Part shown: positions 1 through 11,716 of the stretch, in pieces
Numbering within the stretch: the first letter of the stretch is position 1
Layout: every line of letters begins with the position of its first letter
NCBI GenBank assembly: GCA_033239005.1
Contig: BSQZ01000130.1
Span: 611,001-675,000, forward strand
Direction: 5' to 3'
Length of the DNA: 64,000 nt
Source of the DNA: Lamellibrachia satsuma
Taxonomy: Eukaryota > Annelida > Polychaeta > Sabellida > Siboglinidae
Translations under genes and position numbers: made by a program
Notes under the pieces: generated by a model
Seen by the model: only the letters and a program-made list of their open reading frames with translations
What the model was told of the DNA's origin: nothing
The model's database searches: none

Positions 1-304
1 GCCTGGCCCTATGAAAGCCAGTGGCAGTGCCGTGGCTGTGTATTGTGCCCGGGCCGTGGCCACGACACTGGTTTCTTGTGTGACTTCGCTTAGGCGGTTT
101 GAAAATTGCAATTGAAATTCACAAATACGCCACGTATAAGAATTAGATGTATAGTCATAACTCATAAATGCAACTTAGTAGGCAACACCAATATAAACTG
201 GGGTGAAATGGCATGCTTCCATTGCATCATAATGCCAAACGCACAACTCAAACTCATTGCGCAAAAAATTTGAATTTGTCATCCGCACATGAAACAGTGA
301 ATCA
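1..304. other. No recognisable gene
   Basis: No open frame with recognisable content and no repeat that I could pair elsewhere in the window. The stretch is AT-rich and ordinary. Confidence 0.4.
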
Positions 305-439
305 ATGTTCAATGGTACCGGAGATGTGCGTCGTGAATTCAGAGCGGTTGAAAGAGACGAAGTGGAACAATTACTAAAATTATCGTTTTCAATGTCTGAT
401 CAACTTTTACACTCCACGTCAACTCATACATTTCCGGTA

Positions 440-775
440 GTTCAGATCCAGGTTATTATTTTCAATTCCGATTACAGCATAGTCGGTCAATCGGATCGTA
501 GCGAAATATTATTGATCCCTAAACTATTCCATAACTGTACATGTATACATGTATTTTATTCAGTTCGACATACAACATGATGTGACATTTACACATGGAC
601 GTTAGTCCACTCACTTGATCATTTTATAAACTGTGCGGCCAGCATAGCTTCGGTGGCGTTCTTGCAATCTTGGTGCAGTGCCGTGGGCTGCGATCGCCAT
701 CGCTGGTGATGGATGATATGTGAACTACGAATATTGGAGACCGAACACTGCGTTATAAAGAGGAGACACTTTCCT
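440..775. repeat. Dispersed repeat, copy 1
   Basis: This stretch resembles 39590-40140. Shared landmarks in the same order are a TGTATTTTATTCAGTTC block, an ACGTTA block, a TTTATAAACTGTGCGG-like block, and a GACCG-CACTGCGTTATAA block near the right end. Identity is moderate with small gaps. I see no coding capacity. It is probably a decayed non-autonomous transposon. Confidence 0.5.
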
Positions 776-856
776 AGTGAATATAATACTCAAGAAAGTA
801 CTTGTCAAGACGAAGACTTGCAGGCAGCGAGCGATTTTAACAATTGTCGCGAGCGA

Positions 857-926
857 GGAGCTCCTGGCCAACGTCTCGGTTCAGCGTAGGTTTCTCTCTG
901 TGGATGTTAATCGTCTCCTTTATTCC
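857..926 (-). mobile_element. Penelope-like fragment, inverted arm
   Basis: Read on the minus strand this encodes the same peptide as the plus-strand fragment just to the right ([18 protein letters not shown] here against NRNVGQEL there). It forms an inverted repeat of roughly 68 bp with 1050-1118. It is therefore a second, very short copy of the 3' coding end of a Penelope-like retroelement, placed head-to-head with the first. Confidence 0.6.
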
Positions 927-959
927 AAAGAACATCTATCTTGTCGCCAACCCCTATCA

Positions 960-1258
960 GCTATAAGTGAAAACAAACTGAACACAGGCCATTAATGCTC
1001 TATGAAGGACGTTAATATTCTAGACCACGAGGAGAACTGGCACAGGAGAAAAATAAAGGAGGCGATTAACATCCACAGAGAGAAACCTACGCTGAACCGA
1101 AACGTTGGCCAGGAGCTCTCACCAGTTCTACTCCAGCTTGTGTCACATGACATTGGTCATGTGACACATCCGTAACTTCAGTCTGCTGAAGAAGACTGCG
1201 AGATGCAGTTGAAATATGCAGAACGAACACTAAGTTTCTTGAGAGGTAATTATGCTTA
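960..1258 (+). mobile_element. Penelope-like retroelement, GIY-YIG domain C-terminal fragment
   Basis: A broken frame reads through the distal part of the GIY-YIG endonuclease domain typical of Penelope-like retroelements. The landmarks are a [20 protein letters not shown] stretch, then HREKPTLNR, then [15 protein letters not shown]. The pattern aspartate-x-glutamate/aspartate-x2-tryptophan followed by IKEAI and LNR is characteristic of the end of these proteins. An in-frame stop lies near 995 and the frame closes after HVTHP. No reverse transcriptase part is present, so this is a 5'-truncated dead copy. The family call rests on the peptide pattern alone. Confidence 0.6.
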
Positions 1259-1619
1259 ATATTAATAACCAAGAAACCGGATCATCTACCCATTCAAGGA
1301 TTTTTATTTGAGTGTTTTGTTTGGCTGTTCATTTGAAGTAGGTACCCACATATATAGAGGACGGATGTGTTACTGTGATGACTCTTTTTGGTGAACAAGG
1401 TCGTGATCCGACCGTCCGTTTCAGCCATAAGATCATCTATGACGACGAGGTTCCTCGTCTTGGGATTGAACAATGACGCATTCGGAATGCCTTCCTAGAA
1501 CGGCAAGTTGGGTATGTTCATTGACACGTAAGCGGATTTCCATTCCCCGTAACACCACATCATTTTTTCGGGAGGAGGGTCCATTATCGTTGGTCCGGCG
1601 ACGGATGCTTCCATCGCGC

Positions 1620-4600
1620 ATCCATGTTCACTTATGCATGTCTTCCGTAGTGCGACACCTTTTCTACACGTCCACCGGACACGTGTTCTTCGAGCACCAC
1701 GCGTTTTGCATAGAAGTAGGTGAGTGCGGCTCATTTCCTCACATACGTCAACACGGACGAGTGGTTCACTCGGAACCCGAGATTCTTTCCGCTACCGCTC
1801 CTTCTATTGGTGAGCACTTCGAGGAACACGTCTTTGTTGATCTTGTTGTGTGGTTGCTCAGACTGTTCGTGCTGTACTTGGCGGTGGTTCCGAAGCAATA
1901 GTATGTCGACACCGCACGTACTCGGACTCATGGTCGACGCAACATTCGGATGGGAGCCACTGGGATCGGTGTCGGAACTAATGCTCTCGAAGTTCCGGAG
2001 TTACGAGGTCATCAACGGCCTCACCAGCCAAGGCCAAATAGGCGCTATCCGTATCAAACTCGCAGTACTGGAACAAAGGTCGTTCCAGGTACCTGTCGAT
2101 AAAGTCGTAGTAGAATTGCAGCATGCGCATTTTGGCATATTGTAGAACGAAAAATCCAACGTGTATGGGCAAGGCATACGCCACTGTTCTCTTGTTCATA
2201 CCGATCTCGTACGCGTTGTCGACGACGACGTCGAGTTGAAGGGAATCGACGATCATTGATCATGCGCGACGCTTCAACTTCCATGCAATATTTCACGTCG
2301 CGATGTCGGTCTACGTTGGTGATGGTCTTCCCGTACCCCAAATTCCCCAGGAGTTTCATGGTGTCCGCAATAATGGCCTTGTGGGAGTGGACGTCTCCCT
2401 CGCGTGGGGCCGTAGACACTGCATCGCCGAACCGACGAAAGCACGGGTTGGGTTCGTACTCGATGACCTGATAAACACGCGTCACCTCGAGTCCGTGGTC
2501 CAGGTACCAATTCAGGAGCGGCGTGGCGAGTATCATCTTATCGCCGCGGAAACTACCCACGAGCATGCGCCTCGGACGCGTCATGATATCGTGATCTTTG
2601 GCGTATCGACGCATGAATGGTCCGAGATCGTCGCGGGTAATGTTGACGGTCTTGAACATGGGCTGCATCTCGACGAAGTGCGCGCGCAATTGTTCCGGTA
2701 CGCGAACGTCGCACTCAATCATACCGGTGCGCACATCGGTCCTTTTCACGGCCGCATCTTTTCTCATGTTTTTCCACTGAAATTCCCACAACTCGACGAC
2801 ATTGACGAAGTGACGTAAGTATGCAGTGTTCTTTCGGCTTTCGACGAGAAGTTGTGTCATGGGTTTTCCGTTAACGGCGTTCGTTTCTAGAGCCAAACAC
2901 GGACAGCCATGAAAGTAACATCCTTGGAACTATACGCCGTCTTTGTTGTGCTGCACCACCCATCCACCGGAAGTTTACCTATCCTCTTCTCCCGACCGTT
3001 GATCTGATGTCGGATAGAGTGTCCCGTCCGTTAAGATTCCCACGTCAACCATTCCACGGCCATCTGCCAGTGCAGCTGCGCCGATTCGTGTCGGAACTCG
3101 TTATCTTCGCGTCGACGCTTGTACCATCCAGACGGCATGTCTTGCATCAGAGACCACAGGTACAGAACGTTGGCATCGTATCTTGGTGACCCCTTTCTCG
3201 TGGTATCTTTGAAAGACTATAGATGGACCGCCTACAATACCGTCTTTCACAAGCTGATGAAGATCTTTATTCTTCTCGTTGAAGGTCGTAAAGTAGGTCT
3301 TCTCCGGTAGGTCGTTGAACAGGTAGATCAAGGTCAGACCGGGTACGCTGATCCCTTGCTTGAACATGTCGACCCCGCGCTGCTCATAGAAGGCGAATTG
3401 CCTGTAAATGGCTTACAAAAAAGGCACCACGTCTCTGTTGTTGTACCAGACACGAAAGTCTCGTAAAGTCGTCATGCAATTATCGCGCCACGCCTTCTCG
3501 CAACTAGCGTAATGCTCGTCGGAAATACCTTCGTTTTTCAGTAGACTGTAGAAAGCCTCTTTCGGTGGAAGGGTAGTGTCGTCGAGCTTCTCCAAACAGT
3601 CCATGTACTCGTACGGGAAATGACCTTTCGTGACCTCGCATCAGTACGCTTTCAGATACTTATCGTAGCTGAACCCCGGGGCAATGTAATTCGTCATGTC
3701 CAGGAATTTAAGTTGATTCGACGATAGGCACATGAATGTGTTGTTTCGTTTGATGACGAAAATGGATCCGATACCGTCTTCTTCTTCCGATTTTTCCGTC
3801 GGACCAAAACCTTGTGCGCATTCTTGCGTTGTTTCAGTGATGAAGTGGGGAATCAGATACTTTTTTATGGCGTTGAGATCGTACTTCCCCGAAATGAACC
3901 CGATCACGGGTGATTGATGTAGCCACCCGTACATTTGTCCCATCAGCGTTTTGTTGTGATTTTTCGGTCGCGACTCCTCTGTTGTAGTAGCAGCTTGTTC
4001 CCGTTCGTCCCAGTCGGTTATCGCCTCGGCAAGTTGTTCAAACAAGCCATCATAAGGATCTTTTAGATCTTTGTACGCTGCATCGCTCATTGCTCGTAGG
4101 ATGTTCGTCATGTCGGCCACCAACTTGTCAGGATTTCCATCTGTAATGAGACATTGCACTTCTTTGTGTCCGGGCACGTTCGACGCTACGCTGACGCTCA
4201 ACGGGACGTGACGTGCTATCCAGTGGATCTTGTCACTGTCCGACGGAAGTTGTGCGGTGTCGAAATAACACTCGAAGTCAAAAGTGGCACGGTACGGATA
4301 ATAGCGCAATGATTCGGAGACACGAATGTTCGCATCGTCCAGTTGCTGGAATATCGATGGGGTGGAGTGGTAGACGCCTCCTGGGTAGACTCGTCGTACG
4401 CCACCCGCACATGTACGTTCGTGTCTGTACAGTTTATGTGCATCTTTCCACAGAGAGTCGCCACACTTTCGACACCGATACGAGTGACAGTACATGCGCT
4501 CGTCTTGGATGTAGGAAAAGTGTGTCTCGTACATGTTGACGTTCAACGTCTCGGGGTAGTGACACAACGATCGTCTGATGAGTTCGGCAGTTGTCTTTCC

Positions 4601-5771
4601 ATCATTGTCCGACTTGACAAGCTTGTACACACACACGTTCGTTTTGAACGTGGTTTCTACGCGATAGAGGTTATCGAGTGTGACCCCTGTAAAGTCTTGC
4701 ATGGGTACCCCGTCATCGCGATCGTACATCTCGTACAGCGTCTTCACTGCTGGTTCCAACCGAAATCTGTCACTTCCTCGATGCAGGGCCATACAGCGGA
4801 AGAGACACAAGGTTGCCGGCATAGCTTTTGGAATTGTTGGGTTCCCTTTCCAGACCGATGACAGCTTTGTTGTTCTTCACATAAGCGGGAAGGGTCAAGC
4901 CCACACAACCAATGGGATGATCGATGATATGATTGAAGAAGAAGGTGGCATTTGTCACGAGTTCGCACACCCATGCCGAATCCGGTCTTTCAACGATGGC
5001 CCACTGCAAGACGTCGGTTTCTCGGATGTGTTCCAGAAACTCGTCAAAGTCACTGCGGTTTGTGATGAGACTGGGTTTGTCCAGGTACCGTCCGCAACAG
5101 TTACAAGACGCGTGATAATACCTATATATTCCTGTGTCCTTGTTCCTCAGAATGAACCCGTAACTGAGATTAATTTTGAATGCAGTGGTCTGCTCCTGGA
5201 ACATTCTTTTCAAAGGCTCCTCTAGAGCGGTCGTGTCTAGACTGGTCAATCTGTAATTGAACCTGGTCTGAACAGGTCCTCTCGCTACGCGTGTTCTAAT
5301 GGTAGACCAGTGCTCCCGAACAACGTCTAACAAGTCCGTCGACAGAGCATCGGGGAAGGGAAGTCGATCGGGCGGTTCGATGGGATCTTCGACGAACGGG
5401 GGGAGGGTCGTAGTACTTTCCCATATCGACCGCTTCGGTAAAGATGGTTCGTCATCGTCATCACACGCGGTTCGAGTGTGTCTGTTCAGATGAGTGGGTG
5501 AACTGAAAGATCGGTCGCATCTCTCGCATGTGTAGGTCTTCTTTTCTTTATTGCATGCAGTTCTCGCGTGTCGCAGCAGACTGTCTCGTCTCCGAAACGA
5601 TCGACTGCATGTCTCGCAAAAGTATCTAAGTACTTTTGTGCGATCATTAAATGATGGTGCCGTTGAGTTTGTGGGTTGATCAACATATGACGTTCCGTGA
5701 CTTTCCACGTGACGTCGTAGTAGTGCATAATCTTCGAATATCTCACCACAGTGGCAGACGTGTACTCGCAT
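1620..5771 (-). pseudogene. Decayed family B DNA polymerase with N-terminal zinc fingers (Polinton/virus-like)
   Basis: This is a protein-primed-type family B DNA polymerase gene, as carried by Polinton/Maverick transposons and related animal DNA viruses. The likely start is the ATG at 5771, just ahead of a Cys/His cluster. Two C2HC zinc-finger units follow (about 5640-5450), and a third C-x2-C-x12-H-x4-C unit lies near 4475-4405. Exonuclease motif I (aspartate-phenylalanine-glutamate in RATFDFECYF) is at about 4275. A GKYDLN exo II-like motif lies near 3880 and an exo III-like GFSYDKYLKAY at about 3645-3675. Polymerase motif A (DANVLYLWSLMQDMPSG) is near 3170-3120. A KLLGNLGYGK motif B is near 2335 and the catalytic DTDS motif C is near 2050. 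The gene is broken by frame changes near 4812, 3180, 2920 and 2235 and by stops near 3641 and 3410, so it is not functional. No integrase, packaging ATPase or capsid gene is visible beside it. Confidence 0.75.
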
Positions 5772-5933
5772 CTTGTCAGCGTCTACAACTGAAGAAAAAA
5801 AAACATCTATATGTTGTGCGAGGTGGTATTTTATGAGCAGAAACAGGGTGATGGTGGTGTGTTTATGATAATTTTTTGGTACGAAAAACGCGTTAATTCG
5901 CAAGGGATACAACGTAAGTGTCGATGGTAGCAT

Positions 5934-6340
5934 TTACACACTAGAGGTGCCACTACAAGAAAGGAACAAACGAGGTTACTATTGGAAATTAGACAGTATG
6001 TTGTTTTTAATGTTAAGGTATCGTATTTAGTTACGTATATTATAAACTCCCTGGTGACTAATAATGGAACTAACGAGGTCACTATAATGTCTCAATCGAA
6101 AGGACCAAACATAATGAAAGATTATACATTGTGTTTAATAAGTATTATACATTGTGTTTAATAAATAGTATACATTGTATTTGTTTAACCGTATAATGAA
6201 CAAACACCATAAGGCGTACACACAATTGTTATTGCTTAATAAGCAACATATGTACTATTATTATAGTTAAGTATACATTTACTACATATTTAAATGATCC
6301 AGTTTAACCTGAACATCTGGAGGTGAAGAAGTTGATTTTT
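5934..6340. other. AT-rich spacer with short tandem repeat
   Basis: No gene seen. At about 6118-6182 a roughly 24-bp unit (TTATACATTGTGTTTAATAA and variants) is repeated about three times. Confidence 0.4.
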
Positions 6341-6349
6341 AAAGTCATG

Positions 6350-7620
6350 CTACTGGGAATTTGGATCCAGATTATAACATTTTTATTGCAGGAAACAGTT
6401 GAGTTACACAATACTACCATGGCATTGATATTATTAAATCTAATAATGATTATACTTGTGGGTTTTCCTCCTTTAAATACATGAAGCCTGTCAAAAACTC
6501 TTAGCTAATTGAATAATTATTTATCACTGATTGATATGAAATTTATTGTCATAGGGTTAACAAAAAGATGGTTAATAAATGAAAATGCATATATTGATGA
6601 GTTGGCCGACTACAGAACTCAAGCATTCATCTTTCACGGCCCTCAAAGAATTGATGAGGAGTATCTATTTATATTTTGAAATACCAGAACTTAATCATTA
6701 TAACAGCGTATTTAGAATGTATGTTTATTGAAGTTAAGACTTGATCTAAGAAATGTAAAAAGAAATTAATAATTGGTGTTATTTATCAGCCACTAAACGT
6801 AAATATTACCGCTTTCACTAATTATAACACTAACACTATGAAATTCTCAAATTTGTAAACAAACAGTGTTTAGTGGCGACTCCAACATCAATTTGCTTAA
6901 CTACGATAGCCTACATAGATACAATGTCTGTACATTCATTTATACCTATCATCAATAAACCTACCAGAATCATTCCAACCACTGTCAAAGCAATATACAT
7001 TATACTTGGTGAATATTACCAAATGCACAGAATAATTTATTAAGATATTTTGGATCATTTCCCAATAAATTAGATTATAAAGGAAAGTTAGAAACCAGGA
7101 TATGTAATGAACAGACTATTATTACATTCAAAACTATTATAGATGAAATATGCTGGAATAAAATTTACTCGTAAAGATCTTGAAGAAGGTCATACTATAT
7201 GTCATAAAAAAGTCTACACTTTCATGTAGTGATGAGTTCTTAATTGAAGATAAATTTACACACACACACAAAAGTATATTGCTAATAAGTTGAGTGAGTA
7301 TTTTACGAATTTAAACATTGCAAAAAGAAAACAATTGTATCAAAGGGTCCTGCTGACTATTTATATGGAGTTTATAAAATTCCATGTTTCTGATACAAGC
7401 AACTATAGATGAAATACAGAAATGTATTGAGCATGTCAAAATGTTTTTCAGGGATGGGATGGGATAAAACCGAACATCATTAAACAAGTGTATTCCAGTT
7501 TGCTTGAACCACCATATTATTACCTTACTGTTTGACAATGAATATGTTCCAGATCAGCTAAAAATGTTCCCATTTTCAAGAACGTTGATGTTACATTAAT
7601 AAAAAGTGATTGACTTATTT
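6350..7620 (+). pseudogene. Decayed LINE ORF2 (L2/CR1-like endonuclease and RT)
   Basis: Scattered frames on the plus strand match a non-LTR retrotransposon ORF2. The endonuclease part shows IIIGVIYQPLNVNI near 6770 and SGDSNINLLNYDS near 6869-6910, the usual G-D-F-N-type catalytic block. INKPTRIIPT follows near 6955. The reverse transcriptase start shows GWDGIKPNIIKQVYSSLLEP at about 7455-7514. Many stops and frame changes interrupt it and the catalytic YxDD part is not seen. It is an old, truncated copy. The clade is inferred from these blocks only. Confidence 0.6.
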
Positions 7621-8782
7621 TTAATTTTATGTTGTACTCAAAGATTTTTCTAAAGACTAATATGTGTGACAGCATAGGAAAACCAGTCACACTGTCCAAA
7701 AAAAATAAAGTTGTTTTATTTAATGCATGGAAAGTAACACCCTTTCTCATTTAAAAACAGTTTAGTGTGATCCCACTAGCATCAAAGTTATAAGAATTTA
7801 AAGAAGGCACCCGTCAAAAACGATTTAAGGAGAAAAAATTACTTGTAAAGTTGACTCAAAAAATCATCACAATTCATGTCAGCTAGCTTGGTACACTAAA
7901 ACTATTATTAAATCATGATGGGTACATTTACAATAATTTACAAAAATTACATCCAATCCAGTGCAGTGAATGTAGTTATTATTTTTGTAGCAAAAGCAAA
8001 AACATTGATATTAATAAGCAACACCCAAGAGGTAGCAATCTCTTCTTGTGATTAACTCTGAAAAGTACCGTTGTTGTGTGGCTCAGTGCCTCACAGACAC
8101 ACTGTCACACGGTCGTCCACGTTCGACTCATATAAGTCAGAGACAGAGTCATCGTCACTATTGCCGACTGGTCATGTTCCAAAGTAATCATTCGCAAATT
8201 CATTGAGCCTGAGTCTCCGCTTGCGATATTCTGCATGTTCATCAAAGCGTAGAGCCAACGAGCAACTTCGTTGGATCCAACCACATACGCAACCATGGAC
8301 GCAGCCATCTTGGACTTTTCGAAAATTGTAAACACGAAACGGAATTCTTGTCTTGTCTTGTAGTAATACTGGCCAACACTCCTATGGAGTCAAACGGTCA
8401 GGGTTGGGTGCGCATGCTATTTAGTCATTTCCAATTAAATCCGCTTCGATAACAGGTTGCATGTGCAGTTGAGTAATATATACATATATAAACCACAGCA
8501 GCATCAAACTAAACTAATCACTAATCGATCTACATAAACACTCTAATCCAGCTTTCTTGCGCACTGCAGTTATGAACTGCGTGATTTCTAAATAGCTTTC
8601 GAATGGTATGCTATATGTAGACGTGACAATTACTGACCAAGGTTGTAAGCCTTCGCAAAATAGTATTTTTAAAATACAGCAATTTATAATGAACTCTACG
8701 GTTACAAAAACACAAAAAAGTACAACTTTCACTTGGACAAACAGGAAACCATTTAGAGCACGTATACGTAAATATGCTAACT
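7621..8782. other. No recognisable gene
   Basis: AT-rich sequence with no supported coding region. A 76-codon minus-strand frame at 8105-8335 is discussed among the rejected items. Poly-A/T tracts and short repeats only. Confidence 0.4.
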
Positions 8783-8920
8783 AAAACATCGTAATAAAAT
8801 ATCAAATAGACCCAGGCCCAGGACCCAGGCAGTGTCAGTTAGAGTCGCGCGTATTCACGATTATGATGCGTTTATGTGAAATTTCGCCTAGTGACTTCGG
8901 ACTGGTTTTTCTACACATAT
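8783..8920. repeat. Tandem repeat unit left of the gypsy insertion
   Basis: This unit of about 140 bp (from AACATCGTAATAAAATATC to TTCTACACATAT) recurs as a full copy at about 13798-13938 and as an internally deleted copy at about 13743-13797. The three form a tandem array that the retrotransposon at 8921-13734 has split. Confidence 0.8.
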
Positions 8921-9112
8921 TGTAACGAATTGACTCTCAGAGTAGATCGATTGATAGAGTGCTTTAGCCTGCTGGTCGGAACCGGAAGAAGGACAACATG
9001 TGCTTTCGCCAGGAGTGCTGATATGATGTACACATACACTTACCCACGTAGTAAAACATTACAACTTACATGATTGTTCACGAGTTGTCATAGGTTATGC
9101 CAAAGCATTACA
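8921..9112 (+). repeat. 5' LTR
   Basis: 192-bp long terminal repeat, TGTAACGAATTG...GCATTACA, directly followed by TTGGCGACGAGGAAAG, the expected position of the primer-binding site. It pairs with 13543-13734. Confidence 0.92.
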
Positions 9113-9272
9113 TTGGCGACGAGGAAAGCGACTTGTGTGTGTGTGTGTGTGTGTGATGTCCGACAAATTTGAGGCGCTTAGTGGGTGAATACGCCACATT
9201 GACAGCGGCCGTAGACAATTTGTTGTTGGTGATTGCCTGGCGACGCGGCTGTCATTTGTGACTTGTGTCAGA

Positions 9273-10240
9273 ATGTCAGGCCTGATAGGGGGTTTAGGGA
9301 AATTTGACCCCAAGACGGAAACCGTGGACTGTTACGAAGAGCGGTTAAAGCTGTATCTAGTCGCTAATAATATTTCAGCGGTGGAAGGAAATGCAGAGCG
9401 TCGAAAAGCAATTTTCTTGAGTGAGGTAGGGAAGGAAATCTTCCAAGTGCTTTCCGATTTGTTTTCTCCTGACAAGCCCGCTAACCGAACACTAGAGGAA
9501 CTCTTCACAAAATTGAAAGAGCACTACGAGCCAATTCCTAATGAGATGGCAGAATCGTTCAAATTCTGGACCCGTGTGCAGGGCTCGGGAGAGAGCATAG
9601 CTGATTATAGCTTGGCTATAAGAAAGTTAACCGTTCACGCGAATTTCCCTGACCAGAACCGGTGGTTGAGGGATCGATTTGTTACTGGGTTGAATTACAA
9701 TTATGTGCATATTCAAGAGAAACTCAGTAATATGTCGCAGCTGACATTTGAGAAAGCTGTCGAGATAGCTGTAACCATGACAATGGTCAAAGAGAGCGCA
9801 AGGCAGTTTCGCCATCCAGTGGGAGCAGCAAGTAACACTACTGCTAATACCAATCAGGGTTTTGCCAGTGTTAACCGTCTAAAGTATACCTCTAAGCCGG
9901 AGGGGGGACGTTTCCTGCCCAGAGATGGTTCGACAGGGGGGTGTATGCAGAAAGCCCCTAGACAACAATGTTGGCGTTGTGGTGGCAAGCATGCGCCACA
10001 GTCGTGCAAATTCAAGGCGGAACGGTGTTTTAGCTGTGGCAAGATAGGCCACATCGCGAAATCGAAGGCCTGTAAAGGCAAAAAGCGAGTCCGTGTCGTC
10101 ACAGAGGCGACATCAGAGGATGTGTATAATGTGTACACCGCATCGACAGTGAGCAAGGGTGGCGGCATAAAGATCCCCGTCTGTGTCGAAGACACACAAT
10201 TTAGCATGCAGCTAGATAAGCGGCAGACGTGTCGCTAGTT
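9273..10240 (+). CDS. gag: Gypsy gag and start of protease
   Basis: The start is chosen at the ATG of MSGLIGGLGKFDPKTE, the first methionine of a gag-like protein. The capsid-type region spans roughly residues 10-190, including a YCEERL-like helix and an LEELFTKLKEHYEP block. Two zinc knuckles follow at about residues 235-272 (CWRCGGKHAPQSC and CFSCGKIGHIAKSKAC), which bind element RNA during packaging. The second knuckle has six residues rather than four before its last cysteine. The frame runs on into an aspartic protease start (FSMQLD) and then ends abruptly. The coding sequence continues in another frame from about 10217. Because gag and pol otherwise appear to form one polyprotein, the break looks like damage and not programmed shifting. 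Confidence 0.85.
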
Positions 10241-11716
10241 CCAGAAAGTTTTTATGAGAAGCACTTTAAACATCTGCCACTGCAGGCTGCTGGCATTGTT
10301 TTGAAAACATTTGATAACCAGAAGGTTGAGCTGGCAGGAAAGATTCTTGTCGACGTCAAGTATGAGGACCAACAGGTGCGACAGTTGCCTTTGTTTATAA
10401 CGAAAGGGGTGGACAAGGCGGCATTGTTTGGTCTGCAGTGGTTAGACAAGATAAAACTAGACTGGAACAAGGTGTGCAGCCTAACAGCCTCGCTGTCGGC
10501 TTTGTTAGGCAAGCACAAAGGCGTTTTCGGAAAGGAACTTGGGCTACTTAAGGGAGCGGCGGCTAAAATCTACGTAGACGATAGTCAGATCCCTAAGTTT
10601 TTCAAGCCGAGGTCGGTTCCCTATGCGATGAAGCAGAAGGTGGAGGAGGAATTGGACAGACTGACGACAATGAAGGTAATTGAACCAGTACGTTTTGCGG
10701 AGTGGGCGACACCGATAGTGCCCGTACTCAAGACCGATGGCAGCATTCGCATTTGTGGTGACTACAAGATCACAGCAAACCGAGTCTCACATTTGGAGCA
10801 GTATCCGATCCCGACCTTGGACGATCTGTGTGAGAAACTCACGGGTGGTAAACAGTTCAGCAAATTGGACTTGAGCCATGCTTACTCGCAACTGCCTCTG
10901 GATGAGGCTTCAAAGGAATTTGTCACAATAAACACTCATAAGGGGTTGTTCCGTTACAATCACCTTCCATTTGGTGTAAGCTCCGTGCCCGCAATTTTCC
11001 AACGAACAATTGAGAATATATTGCAGGGTATTCCGCATATGGCGGTCTACCTGGATGACATCATTGTGACTGGGACAACGAGAGCTCAGCACCTGGAGAC
11101 GTTGGACATAGTCTTGAGCAGACTGGCGGAGGCCGGTCTGAAGCTGAAACGAGAGAAGTGTACGTTCATGGCAGATGAGGTTCTCTACTTGGGTCACAGA
11201 ATTGATCAGCATGGGTTACACCCTGTGCGAGACAAGGTGGAAGCCATACAGAAGGCGAGAGAACCTGAGAATGTACCTGAGCTACAGTCATTCTTAGGTC
11301 TGCTCAACTACTACGGACGGTTTCTACCGAAACTGTCGACCGTGTTGGCGCCGTTGCATAAACTGCTGTGCAAGGACACCAAGTGGTACTGGGGGCCGCA
11401 ACAGCAGCATAGTTTCCTACAGGCGAAGGAGCTACTGTTGTCGGTGAACGTCTTGGTGCATTATGATCCGAGCAAACCTATTCTGCTGCAGTGTGACGCA
11501 TCAAATTACGGGCTAGGCGCAGTGCTTTCGCATATCATGGACGATGGTAGCGAACGCCCTGTCGGTTTTGCATCGAGAACACTCAATGCGGCTGAGAAGA
11601 ACTATTCCCAGTTAGACAAGGAAGCAGCAGCTATTATGTTCGCGTTGAATAAGTTCCACAAGCAGACGTTTCGAGATCATCACAGATCACCAGCCGTTGG
11701 TGTCACTGTTCAGTGA
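10217..11716 (+). pseudogene. pol: Gypsy pol, part 1: protease remainder, reverse transcriptase, start of RNase H
   Basis: The frame opens inside the protease domain (VSLVPESFYEKHF) after the frame change near 10215. A reverse transcriptase of normal length follows, with the block YLDDIIVTG at about 11046-11072 giving the catalytic YxDD. LDLSHAYSQLPL and HLPFGVSSVPAIFQ precede it and FLGLLNYYGRF follows it. RNase H begins with QCDASNYGLGAVLSH near 11490. The frame is lost again near 11660-11672, just after KFHK, so RNase H is split and the annotated stop at 11716 is artefactual. The reading frame is otherwise clean for about 480 codons, which fits a recent insertion. Confidence 0.85.

Noticed and set aside
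305..995. Two short plus-strand frames (91 and 72 codons)
   Set aside because: They overlap a dispersed repeat and the antisense Penelope arm and have no domain or splice support.
1473..2818. Plus-strand frames of 140-170 codons opposite the polymerase
   Set aside because: Antisense shadows of the minus-strand DNA polymerase B frames, which carry the recognisable motifs.
8105..8335. 76-codon minus-strand frame with a good start context (AAGATGGCTGCG)
   Set aside because: No recognisable domain in any frame, and no downstream exon found. Possibly the start of a transposase or gene, but unsupported.
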